The position numbers were made by a program, and so were the translations under genes. 64,000 nucleotides of DNA from Sedimentisphaerales bacterium (lineage in GTDB: Bacteria; Planctomycetota; Phycisphaerae; Sedimentisphaerales; SM23-30), in assembly GCA_028281535.1 (NCBI GenBank), contig JANQJS010000038.1:62001-126000 (forward strand). Direction: 5' to 3'. The notes under the pieces are model-generated. The model was given only the letters and a program-made list of their open reading frames with translations. It was not told the DNA's origin and searched no databases. Shown here piece after piece: positions 16,686-25,800 of this stretch (the stretch's first letter is position 1; every line of letters starts with the position of its first letter).

Positions 16686-18311
16686 TTACCAAGTAAGCCC
16701 GCCGCGGCGTGGACGTTTAGCATTTTTCCTTGGAGCTGATTTTGCTTCAGGAGACGATGTTTCTTGCTGGAAATTTTCAACGTTTAAATTTTTCATCGTT
16801 AAAGAAATCTTACGGTCTTTTGCAATGACGCCTTTGACCTTAACTTGAACTTCCTGGCCTTCGGTAACAACTTCGCTGGCTTTCGTGATTCTACGATCGG
16901 AGAGTTCGGAAATATGGACCAGACCATCAATGCCTTCTTCAAGGCTAATAAATGCTCCAAATTCTGTCAGGCGAGCAACTTTGCCTTTATATATTTCATC
17001 TTTCAGGTAACGTTCTTCAATGCTATCCCAGGGATTGGCTTGAAGTTTTTTCATCGATAATGAAATTTTACGTTTGGCAGAGTCAATTTTCATGACTTCG
17101 ACTTCGACAAGGCTACCCATTTGAACCACATCAGACGGATGGCGAACTCGGCCGCCCCAGGTCATTTGACTAACAGGAATTAGCCCTTCGACACCAGGTT
17201 CCAGTTCGGCAAAAGCACCAAAATCCATGAGGTTTGTGATGCTAACGGAATGCTTTGAGCCAACAGGGTAATTTTGTTCAACGCATGACCATGGGTCGCC
17301 ACCAGCTTGTTTTAAGCTTAGGCCGATGCGTTTTTTATCTTTATCGATGTCAATGACGACGACATCAATTTCCTGTCCTTCAGATAAAATTTCTTTGGGG
17401 TCTTTTACTCTGGCCCAGCTCATTTCGCGCACATGTAGTAATCCATCTGCGCCGCCCAGGTCAACAAAAGCACCATAATCCATAATGCTTCGAACGACGC
17501 CATGACGTGTCTGGCCTTTTTCAAGTTCTTCCCATAGTTTATCTTTTTGTTTTTCAGCTTCGCGTTCGAGAATATTTCGTCGGCTAATGACGACATTGTG
17601 GTCGCCACGATCAACTTGGGTTACTTCGCAAACCAGTTTTTGCCCAACATATTGTTGAAAATCTTCTACGCGGTATATATCAATTTGAGAGGCTGGCATA
17701 AAAGCTTTGATGCCTTTGATCTGTAATTCCAGACCGCCTTTATTGTGGCCTGTTACGCGGCCTTCCACTACGGAGCCTTCTTCTAAATCATGCCATACTA
17801 AACGTTCGTCAGCACCTTTTTTAGATAGAATCACTAAGCCATCACGAGAATCATAACGGACAATAACTACATCTATCGCTTGTCCTTCTTTTAATTCTTC
17901 GTCTGGGTCTAGTTCATCTTTTTGAAGTAAACCTTGGGATTTACCTCCTAAGTCGACAAAAATATCACTACCACTGATGCTCGTGACTGTTCCTCGAACA
18001 ACACCTTCTGCGGCTCTTTGTGACGTATCCAGAGAATCTCGTTTTGCCGCTTGGGCTGCTGACTGAGATGCTTTTTCGTCATCGAGTTCATATAAATCCA
18101 TCATGCTGGCATCGCCTAAGGCGGCATTAATTTCTGCATCAAGACTATCATCTAATTTTAATGAATCAACGGTCACGGGTTTTGGCGCAGATGACTTTTG
18201 TTGATCAGCTGCACTTGCATCAGATGGTTCATTGGTTTGAGATGTTTGAATTGCCTTCGTGGCATCCTTTTTGTCTTGTGGTACGCTATTTTCAAATTCA
18301 GAATTAATCAT
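16686..18311 (-). CDS. rpsA: 30S ribosomal protein S1-like protein (five S1 domains)
   Basis: A 541-residue protein with an acidic, low-complexity N-terminus of about 100 residues, then five S1 OB-fold RNA-binding domains; the repeat core is clear in DYGAFVDLGGADGLLHVREMSW, MDFGAFAEL and LTEFGAFISLEEGIDGLVHISELS. It ends in a basic tail (RKNAKRPRRGG). Ribosomal S1 helps the 30S subunit bind structured mRNA leaders. E. coli S1 has six S1 domains; five, with a non-homologous N-terminus, is a variation on that. A non-ribosomal multi-S1 RNA-binding protein cannot be fully excluded. Confidence 0.9.
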   Translation of the reverse strand: MINSEFENSVPQDKKDATKAIQTSQTNEPSDASAADQQKSSAPKPVTVDSLKLDDSLDAEINAALGDASMMDLYELDDEKASQSAAQAAKRDSLDTSQRAAEGVVRGTVTSISGSDIFVDLGGKSQGLLQKDELDPDEELKEGQAIDVVIVRYDSRDGLVILSKKGADERLVWHDLEEGSVVEGRVTGHNKGGLELQIKGIKAFMPASQIDIYRVEDFQQYVGQKLVCEVTQVDRGDHNVVISRRNILEREAEKQKDKLWEELEKGQTRHGVVRSIMDYGAFVDLGGADGLLHVREMSWARVKDPKEILSEGQEIDVVVIDIDKDKKRIGLSLKQAGGDPWSCVEQNYPVGSKHSVSITNLMDFGAFAELEPGVEGLIPVSQMTWGGRVRHPSDVVQMGSLVEVEVMKIDSAKRKISLSMKKLQANPWDSIEERYLKDEIYKGKVARLTEFGAFISLEEGIDGLVHISELSDRRITKASEVVTEGQEVQVKVKGVIAKDRKISLTMKNLNVENFQQETSSPEAKSAPRKNAKRPRRGGLTW

Positions 18312-18512
18312 AATGGTTTCTTTAAAAAATATGAAAACTACATCGAATTATGCTTAACAGTATAGACACTCTGTCTCAGGGGTAATTAAATACCCTAAGT
18401 TTAATTGAATAATCAATTGTACTATATCAGATATTTGATGTCTACCATTAAATAATGGCCTTGTTGTGAGTAAGCTGCTGAAATATAAAAGGTTACCGCG
18501 GGCATTTTTTAG

Positions 18513-18542
18513 TTGAGTTAATGGTGATGATTTTACTATAAT
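18513..18542 (+). promoter_or_regulatory. Promoter of the candidate small RNA
   Basis: TTGAGT (18513-18518), an 18-bp spacer and TATAAT (18537-18542). It lies between divergent rpsA and the candidate RNA, and its product would stop at the terminator ending near 18633. Confidence 0.55.
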
Positions 18543-18548
18543 GGAATC

Positions 18549-18633
18549 TTTGTGGGATAAGGAGAGTTTTCCCCAAGAGTTTTTACCCAGATAGAGAGAG
18601 AATAATAGGCTCGATCTCTGCCTGGGTTTTTTT
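18549..18633 (+). ncRNA. Candidate small non-coding RNA of about 85 nt
   Basis: This intergenic stretch has its own promoter and a strong intrinsic terminator: ACCCAG and AGAGA pairing with TCTCT and CTGGGT across a small AT/GC internal loop, followed by seven Ts (stem 18585-18627). A second small hairpin (TGGG ... CCCA, 18553-18575) sits in the 5' half and contains AGGAGAG in its loop region. No ORF of size is present. It does not match a small RNA or riboswitch I know; it could also be an attenuated leader of the PEP-CTERM gene 170 bp downstream. Confidence 0.45.
18585..18633 (+). terminator. Intrinsic terminator in the rpsA / PEP-CTERM intergenic region
   Basis: ACCCAGATAGAGA (18585-18597) pairs with TCTCTGCCTGGGT (18615-18627) through 11 base pairs and one AT/GC internal loop, with a T7 tail. 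The remaining bases to 18801 hold only a TATAAT-like element near 18713, a plausible -10 for the next gene. Confidence 0.75.
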
Positions 18634-18801
18634 ATAGTTATTTTGCCTTACAACTTACATGAGTAGCAGGGAAAATACTGGATGCATTAAACGCTAGGTG
18701 AGCTGGATGTTTATAATGTGTCTTCAAGAAGAGTTATCAAGACTGTGTATAAAAGTCTCCGTTTTATTATTTTTTAATGTGTTATTTTTCAGGAGAATTT
18801 C

Positions 18802-19377
18802 ATGAAAAAAACGATGAGTATTCTTATTGTGATGCTGTGTTTTGTAAGCACCAGTTATGGTTTTATCTCTTTCGATATCGAAGTGAATGATGCCCCTTAT
18901 GTTGGACAGGATTTATATCCAGGTGACTTTGTCGATGTGACCATGAGGGAAACGGTGCTTTGGTTTGGAGGACATTCTGGGGTAAAAACTAATTTTTCAT
19001 TTGGGAATGAAATAAGTATTTCCGATTTGATTTTTCCGCATCCAAATTTTCTTGCAAGTTTCGCAAGGCCAGCTCCGTTGGATCCTGGTTTAACCGGATT
19101 TACTGTTGAGAGTGGTTTTTCTACGATCGACGGAAGTATACTTGGGACTGCATTTGATTTTTGGCATACGCGATTACAGATCCCGGTTAATGCTCAGCCA
19201 ACAACTTTGGTGATTGATATGTATCAAGGAGCTTTTGGAGGTACTTCCCGTGGTAATGCAGCAGTTGGGCCAAATGATGGGTGGGCATATCAGGAACTTA
19301 CCGTATTGCCTGAACCTGCTACTATGGCGTTGCTAGGACTGGGTTCGCTAACTGTTTTACGTCGCCGACGTAGCTAG
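18802..19377 (+). CDS. PEP-CTERM protein of unknown function
   Basis: A 191-residue exported protein: signal peptide (MKKTMSILIVMLCFVSTSYG), a beta-rich domain of about 145 residues, and a C-terminal PEP-CTERM tag (LPEPATMALLGLGSL, then VLRRRRS) for exosortase-dependent sorting. AGGAG lies 8 nt before the ATG. The central domain contains FISFDIEVNDAPYVG and YPGDFVDVTM and resembles other short planctomycete PEP-CTERM proteins, but I recognise no function. Its last 21 bp overlap the end of the convergent mtnA gene. Confidence 0.82.
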   Translation: MKKTMSILIVMLCFVSTSYGFISFDIEVNDAPYVGQDLYPGDFVDVTMRETVLWFGGHSGVKTNFSFGNEISISDLIFPHPNFLASFARPAPLDPGLTGFTVESGFSTIDGSILGTAFDFWHTRLQIPVNAQPTTLVIDMYQGAFGGTSRGNAAVGPNDGWAYQELTVLPEPATMALLGLGSLTVLRRRRS

Positions 19378-20415
19378 GTGGTTTTTAACAGAGGCTTGAT
19401 TCGGTGATTGAATAATACCCGTTTCTGTTATAATCGCTCTAATATATTCATGCGGTGTTACGTCAAAAGCCGGGTTATAAGCCGAAATTCCTTCTGGGGC
19501 GATGGTGTTATCCCAGGGCGAAGTGATTTCTTTTGGATCGCGAATTTCAATCGGGATCTCTTTGCCAGATGGTATGGATAGATCAAACGTACTGGAAGGT
19601 GCTGCAATATAAAATGGAATATTGTGAGCTTTAGCTAAAACGGCCAGGCTATAGGTTCCAATTTTATTCGCCGCATCACCATTCGCGGCAATACGATCAG
19701 CCCCCGTAATGATTCGGTCAACTTTTCCAAGACTCATTAAATGGCCTGCCATATTATCACAGATTAGTGTTGCCTTAATCCCTGCTTGTTGTAATTCCCA
19801 AGCAGTTAGTCGTGCCCCCTGAAGTAAAGGGCGGGTTTCATCAACATACACATGGAAAGATTTACCTTGCTCGTGGGCACTGAACATTAAAGCGAGTGCC
19901 GTTCCATATTCAGCGGTTGCCAGGCCACCTGCGTTGCAATGGGTTAAGATATTATCATTTTTCTGAATGATGTCAGCGCCATGTTTTCCGATGCTGCGGC
20001 ACATGTCTGCATCTTGCTGGCGTATGAGATTTGCTTCTGCTAATAGTCGATTTTTCAGACTTTTTGTATCAGGGAAATTATCCTGGCAAATCCTATGCAT
20101 ACGGTTGAGTGCCCAGAAGAGATTTACCGCAGTAGGTCGGCTGGTAGCTAAATAGTCTTTCGTTTCAGCAATCGATTTCAGGGCATCATTTAAAGGGGTG
20201 TTGTCTTCAACTTGCTTTAAACCAAGGCAAATGCCGTATGCTGCGGCAACTCCGATTGCCGGAGCGCCGCGCACTTTGAGTTGCTTGATCGCATGCCACA
20301 TATCTGTAGGGGTTTCAATCTTTATGATAAGATATTCACCAGGTAGACGAGTTTGGTCGATCATTTCGACATGACCGTTCTCGTCACCAATCCATTCAAG
20401 CGTCTTCTGGTTCAT
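19357..20415 (-). CDS. mtnA: S-methyl-5-thioribose-1-phosphate isomerase
   Basis: About 352 residues; converts methylthioribose-1-phosphate to methylthioribulose-1-phosphate in methionine salvage. Family sites are intact: VRGAPAIGVAAAYG, the catalytic Cys in LTHCNAGGLAT and the Asp in ITGADRIAANGD, plus NKIGTYSLAV. The ATG at 20415 is preferred; the longer reading uses a TTG two codons upstream. purE lies 15 bp upstream, so the two may be co-transcribed. No other methionine-salvage genes are in the window. Related aldose-phosphate isomerases of the eIF2B family are possible, but the motifs favour MtnA. Confidence 0.93.
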   Translation of the reverse strand: MNQKTLEWIGDENGHVEMIDQTRLPGEYLIIKIETPTDMWHAIKQLKVRGAPAIGVAAAYGICLGLKQVEDNTPLNDALKSIAETKDYLATSRPTAVNLFWALNRMHRICQDNFPDTKSLKNRLLAEANLIRQQDADMCRSIGKHGADIIQKNDNILTHCNAGGLATAEYGTALALMFSAHEQGKSFHVYVDETRPLLQGARLTAWELQQAGIKATLICDNMAGHLMSLGKVDRIITGADRIAANGDAANKIGTYSLAVLAKAHNIPFYIAAPSSTFDLSIPSGKEIPIEIRDPKEITSPWDNTIAPEGISAYNPAFDVTPHEYIRAIITETGIIQSPNQASVKNHLATSAT

Positions 20416-20430
20416 GGGCAATGCTTAAAA

Positions 20431-20940
20431 TTATGCTAGAGTGCTTTGTAGCTTTGCGTCTTTAGCTGCGACACCTTCTACCATTGATTTTTTATGGTCA
20501 AGCATTTTTTGTACTAGGCTTTTGTCACCAGTGCTGAGAATTTGAACTGCTAGCAGAGCCGCATTCTTTGCACCAGCAGAACCAATGCCAACGGTTGCAA
20601 CCGGAATACCTGGTGGCATCTGAACGGTACTCAGTAGAGCATCAAAGCCTGGAAGTGGTCCACTATTGATTGGTACACCAATGACGGGTAATGGGCTATG
20701 AGCTGCCAGAACACCTGCCAGGTGGGCTGCCATGCCAGCTGCAGCAATGAGAACTTTGCAACCGTTTTCGTGGGCAGTTTTGGCAATTTCTCCCGTTTGG
20801 TCTGGGCAACGGTGGGCACTTGAGACTTTGACAGAGCAGTTAATGCCAAAATCTTTAAGCGTTTTGTAGCAACTTTCCATCATTGGCCAGTCGCTGTCTG
20901 ATCCCATTAAAATCATCACTTGTGGATTTTCTGAACTCAT
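20431..20940 (-). CDS. purE: N5-carboxyaminoimidazole ribonucleotide mutase (PurE)
   Basis: About 169 residues; moves the carboxyl group of N5-CAIR to C4 in purine synthesis. The phosphate-binding GSDSDWPMM, the catalytic SAHRCPDQ segment and IAAAGMAAHLAGVLA are present. An ATG at 20952 is in frame, but its own bases form part of GGAG placed 7 nt before the ATG at 20940, so the latter is the likely start. SAHRCP has Cys where Thr is most common, a known kind of variation. purK is not adjacent. It is divergent from uvrC across about 75 bp. Confidence 0.95.
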   Translation of the reverse strand: MSSENPQVMILMGSDSDWPMMESCYKTLKDFGINCSVKVSSAHRCPDQTGEIAKTAHENGCKVLIAAAGMAAHLAGVLAAHSPLPVIGVPINSGPLPGFDALLSTVQMPPGIPVATVGIGSAGAKNAALLAVQILSTGDKSLVQKMLDHKKSMVEGVAAKDAKLQSTLA

Positions 20941-20976
20941 TTTTAACTCCATATTGTTAGTTATTGCATGTCAAAT

Positions 20977-21005
20977 TTGACGTTATTTACTGAGAGCCGT
21001 ATAAT
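20977..21005 (+). promoter_or_regulatory. Near-consensus promoter of uvrC, giving a leaderless mRNA
   Basis: TTGACG (20977-20982), exactly 17 bp, then TATAAT (21000-21005). The ATG of uvrC is at 21015, only 9 bp after the -10 element, so transcription would start at or within about 3 nt of the start codon. No Shine-Dalgarno sequence can fit. Confidence 0.75.
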
Positions 21006-21014
21006 AGCAACATC

Positions 21015-22352
21015 ATGACCGACAAGCAACCAAAAGACGTTGAATCTCTCCGTGAAACGATAAGAACTTTTCCAAAAGTTCCCGGTGTTTATTTGATGAA
21101 AGATATAGACGGTCTTGTCCTTTATATTGGTAAGGCAAAAGTGTTGCGTGACCGTGTGATGAGTTATTTCCAACCATCTGCAGATTTAATGGGCACGCGT
21201 GGTCCCAAAATCGTTGAAATGCTGCAGAAGGTTGATGATATCACTTTTCTTGAATGTGAAAGTGAGGTCGAGGCTATTCTTAATGAGTCTCGATTGATCA
21301 AAGATATCCAGCCTCAATATAATACACGTCAAACTGATGATAAAACATTTCCCTATTTGGAAGTCACCATGGGCGATGATTTTCCAGGTGTTTTTGTTAC
21401 GCGGGAACCCAATTTTAAAGATAGTAAGTTGTATGGCCCATTTTCAAGTACGGGGGAGTTGCGGCGTGTGGTACAGGTGCTTCAGCGAGTATTTAAATTT
21501 CGAACATGTCACTTAGACATCGATGCCGATGATGATAAACGAAAATATTTTCGTCCATGTATTTTGGCAGACATTGATCAATGCACTGCACCTTGTGCTG
21601 ATTTCATTTCCAAGAAAGTTTACCGCGATGACATAAAAAGGTTGCAGCGTTTTCTTGTATCAAAACGATCGGTTATCATAAAACAGCTCAGAGAAGAAAT
21701 GGAAGACTATTCTAAGAAACAAGAATATGAAGACGCTGCTCGTGTTCGTGATGAAATTAAAGCGTTGGATCGCTTAGATGATCGTGGCAATGTCGATGAG
21801 CATGTACAGCCTGAATTATTTCAGATTGATCCACTCAAAGGGCTTGAGCTTCTTGGGCCACTGTTAGAGTTGTCGCAACCGATTCGAGTGATAGAGGGGA
21901 TTGATATTGCACATATTCAAGGGCAGGAAACGGTGGGGTCGCTGGTTTGTTTTATTGATGGGCGTCCATTTAAAAATGGCTATCGTCGTTTCAGGATTAA
22001 AGAGGTTGATGGTATTGATGATTATGCCTCCATTCGTGAAGTGGTTAAAAGACGATATCGTCGTGCTGGCAGTAGTGAAGAATTATATCCTGATGTGATA
22101 TTAATCGATGGTGGTTTGGGGCAACTGCATGCAGCAATGGAAGTATTTGATGACATGTCGATAAAGCCTCCAAGAGTTATTTCGCTTGCCAAGAAAGAAG
22201 AACTTATTTATATCCAGGAAAAAAGCGAACCGATTCGATTAACCCGTGATCACCCGACCTTACGTCTTTTACAATATCTACGGGATGAAGCTCACCGGTT
22301 CGCACAACACTATTTCCATATTTTGCGTCAAAAGAAAATGTTTAATGAATAA
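21015..22352 (+). CDS. uvrC: Excinuclease ABC subunit C, short form lacking the C-terminal HhH domain
   Basis: A 445-residue version of the nucleotide-excision-repair nuclease, against about 600 in E. coli. The GIY-YIG domain (PGVYLMKDIDGLVLYIGKAK, making the 3' incision) is followed by a Cys-containing linker, the UVR UvrB-contact motif (about residues 215-250, YSKKQEYEDAARVRDEI) and the RNase H-like 5'-incision domain (EGIDIAHIQG, ILIDGGLGQLHAA and RDEAHRFAQHYF carry the Asp, Asp and His). The protein stops right there, with no helix-hairpin-helix DNA-binding domain. The stop is followed by unrelated sequence, so this looks like a natural short form, not a recent frameshift. The mRNA appears leaderless. 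Confidence 0.92.
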   Translation: MTDKQPKDVESLRETIRTFPKVPGVYLMKDIDGLVLYIGKAKVLRDRVMSYFQPSADLMGTRGPKIVEMLQKVDDITFLECESEVEAILNESRLIKDIQPQYNTRQTDDKTFPYLEVTMGDDFPGVFVTREPNFKDSKLYGPFSSTGELRRVVQVLQRVFKFRTCHLDIDADDDKRKYFRPCILADIDQCTAPCADFISKKVYRDDIKRLQRFLVSKRSVIIKQLREEMEDYSKKQEYEDAARVRDEIKALDRLDDRGNVDEHVQPELFQIDPLKGLELLGPLLELSQPIRVIEGIDIAHIQGQETVGSLVCFIDGRPFKNGYRRFRIKEVDGIDDYASIREVVKRRYRRAGSSEELYPDVILIDGGLGQLHAAMEVFDDMSIKPPRVISLAKKEELIYIQEKSEPIRLTRDHPTLRLLQYLRDEAHRFAQHYFHILRQKKMFNE

Positions 22353-22375
22353 GTGCTATGGTTGTTGTGCGTTTT

Positions 22376-22615
22376 TTATAAGTCTTCTTCAATATCCTCA
22401 ATGACTTCTTCGATTTGATTGATGGTCATTTCGGTCATGACGTTATAATCGTGAATAATATCATTCAAAATGGATTGTTCACGCTGCAGCATTAAATTAA
22501 CTGTTTTGTCGTAAAGATTAACATAAGAGTCTAGATTTAGATGCTTTCGGGGATTTTTAGCTCTGTGAGTTGTTTGGTCCAGCAGTTTTTTAGATTGTTT
22601 TGCGTAAGGTTTCAT
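22376..22615 (-). CDS. Small hypothetical protein, charged helical
   Basis: A 79-residue protein, basic at the N-terminus (MKPYAKQSKKLLDQTTHRAK) and acidic at the C-terminus (IEEVIEDIEEDL), with long helical, coiled-coil-like stretches. AGGAG stands 7 nt before the ATG, which supports translation. It has no signal peptide or recognised domain. It converges with uvrC and is 195 bp downstream of the large LptC-like gene. Function unknown. Confidence 0.55.
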   Translation of the reverse strand: MKPYAKQSKKLLDQTTHRAKNPRKHLNLDSYVNLYDKTVNLMLQREQSILNDIIHDYNVMTEMTINQIEEVIEDIEEDL

Positions 22616-22809
22616 GCCAGGCTCCTTATGTCGTTTTAATGCGGGGTTGTATGGAAGTTCAGGGCATTACTATATTTACTTATTATTTTTATCCTCTCTC
22701 TCTCCCATCTATTTTTATTATTCGAGGGTAATACGCAAAAGGCAAAAAAAAACTCTAAAAAAGCATTAATTATTATATATACCAGTACGTATAAAGAAAT
22801 GAGATCGGT

Positions 22810-25800
22810 CTAAAGATTTGAGACGATTTTACTATGCCCGAAAGGTATGGTGTCGATGGCACCAGAGTTTAAGTTGATGATGACTTCGAGGAATTTGACT
22901 TCGTCCATGATAACAGGATAATCTTTTGTCCCGAAGCATTGGATGGTTTTGGTCGTATTTGAGTAGTCAAATTCTTTGCCCGCAACAAATAAATGACGCT
23001 TCTGATCTTTTAACTCGAAAACAATATGTCCTTGGGCGTTGATCTTGCTGATGCGTTGAAGGCGGTCATTTTCTTTGGGGTCTTCTTGTGGAGGCTTGTT
23101 GGTGTTGTTGTTTTGAGTCAAGCCAACATTTAGCAAATCACAGGATAGTCTTTTGATATTTTTAGTTAGGTGGTGGGGTTCCAGAGTATCAAGCGTCAGA
23201 TCGTTGCTATCAAGAATGATCTGGTCCAGGGTGACATCGCCAAGAAAAATGGCTTCACCGTTTGTTGTCGAAAATTGCAATTGCTCTTTAAAAGTTAGTA
23301 GCGTGTAAGCGGGTTGTTGCGAATCAAAGAAATTGATTTGGGTCGTGGGTTGTTGTGATTTTGTCGGCTTTGCTTTCTTTGTTGGTTTACTTTGATAATT
23401 CATATAATGCAGCCAGCCAGCCCCATTTGCGATTAGCAAAGACCTGGATGTGTCAAATCGCAATTCTGGTACTTCCATGGCCATTAATGAAACGGGTTCA
23501 TGTGAGTTTAGTAATATTTGGTTTGACTCAATTTGAACAATAGGGCCTGGAGCGTAAAAACCTCCAACTTCTCGACTGTTCGTTGATTGGGAAGTCGAAT
23601 TACTGGTGGTCTCAACTAAATCAACCGTAAGGATGTCGGTTGTGATATTCGTGGTTGTTTTGGCTTTTTTGTCTGTTTGCGTTATTTCAACTTGGACGTC
23701 ATTTAAATCAATTTGATTTTTACTTAAATGATACGTTGCTCCTTTGTTCCACTGGATAATAACAGGGGTGTCGCTGTTGCTATTTGACGAAGATAAGCTT
23801 TGGCTCAATTGCGTTGTTAATTTGCCATTACCAGGTATGCTATATTTTTCATTAAGTAGATCTGCGATGATGACGTCGCTTTCAAGCTGGTCAGTGTGAT
23901 TCTGTTTGTTGGGGGAAATAAATTTGGCTTTTTGGCCATACACTTTAAATTGCTGAGTGGTAAAATCACCTTCAAGTCGATCGCCCAAGATTTGATTCTG
24001 GTTTTTCTTTTCAATGATTTGGACGCCATCATGTCGTCCTGTTGCAATCGCATATTTGATATTGTTCTGTTGGCTTAGCAGTGTGTCAACGCCTAATGAA
24101 TCCTTTTGGTTCGTGGATGTGGTATTGCGTGTGTGATCAAATTCTATGATGATGTTTTCGCTAGCCTTAATGATATAATCAATGGATTCAGCTTTCGCCG
24201 ATTCAAGTGCTTTTACCTGGTGTAATTCGCTCTTACCTTCATCGTTGAGGTTAAATTCTGCCACCAGGCGGTTTCCAGAAAAAACAAATTCCTGGCCGAT
24301 AGCAAAGACCTGTCCTTTCCAGTCAATCGAGTTGATAATGGGTGTTGACGAATTTTTTGTGCTAGAATGGTGTTTTGAGAAGTGTAATTTGCATTCATCA
24401 GATTGAATTTGCCCGTTGGTCGATTCTGCAAAGATGCCACCTTGAAAATGTATCCATTCAACTTTTTGCTTTGCATCATATTTGATCACTGCTCTGTCGT
24501 CATATTTGACATGCAATGTGTCACTGTGATTATCGTTGGATGCTTGGATAATGCCTGGTCCAATTAATGTTGCAAGCCCATTGCGGTGATCGATCGTTGT
24601 GAGTATTGAATGAGCCCATTGATCTTGTGCAAAATGGAATTTGTTTGGGGTTTCTTTCGTTCCTATTAGTTGGATTTGATTAATAGCATCATGGTAAGTT
24701 AGTTTTAACGTCGTAGAGCTGAGCTGGTTATTTTGCCAGAAATTAATAGGAGATCCTTGTGCTTGAATTGACAACGAAGCGTTGTCGGTGAGATCGTCTA
24801 CTGTTGCAGGTGTAATGACAAGAGGTCCTTTGCATGTTAATGATGTTTGTGATGAATTAAAGTCGATCAATGCCATGTTGCTATTAGCATTGGTTGAGTT
24901 AGATTTAGTTTCTAAAGGAGTTTTTGTTTCGGGTTTAAGAAAATCATCTTTTGCAATAATATCCAGGCTATCCATTTCGATAAGTGAATTTTCCTGAATG
25001 ATTTTAACTTGATCCGTTAAAGAAATCCTATAGATATTTGGCGTTTTAGGTTTGGGTGGCTTCTGTTGTTTTGGAGATGGAGGTGAGTTCGGTTTGACTT
25101 TTTCTGAGTTGTTTGATGTTGGAGTGGTTGAATTGACAAATTGAAGGTGTTCAAGCTCTCTTAGTACCAATTCCTGAAGATGATTTTCTTTTAGCTGATC
25201 ATAGCGAACTGAGAGATCGCTTCCTAATACAGAAAATTGTTTCGAGGTTAACCGCACCTGCCCAATTGAATTGATTTGAGAAAATTCTCGTTGAAAATCG
25301 ACCTGGTTTAATTCTACCAGCATGTCTAAATCATCAACATTGATCGGTTGATCTTTCTGTTGTGCCCAGAGGGGATATACTTCTATTTGGACATCACCCT
25401 TTAAAGAGCCACTATCAGGCAGCTTTTCTTCAGATTCAACAGCAGTTTCAAGTGAATCAGCTGTGATGCGAACCACTTGCTGTTTATCATAGAATTTTAT
25501 CCAGGGATTCACGAATTCGTGATCACCTGACTCATTCACATTTCGGTGGTCAAATCCAAATTCATTTTTTATGACGCCTTTGGGGCTTCGTGAAGTGAAT
25601 TTGAATGATTTTACATCCGAGACACGTACATTGCTTCCCATCCTGACACTGTTTTTGGTTTCGTTTGATGTAGAAGTATTGCTTGGGGGATCAGCGACTG
25701 GATCGTCAGGCAGCACCATGGGAGCTTGTTTTTTATCATCAACAAGCTGTGGTGTTTCTGAGGTAAACTGATATACAATGAGACCGATTATCACGGCCGC

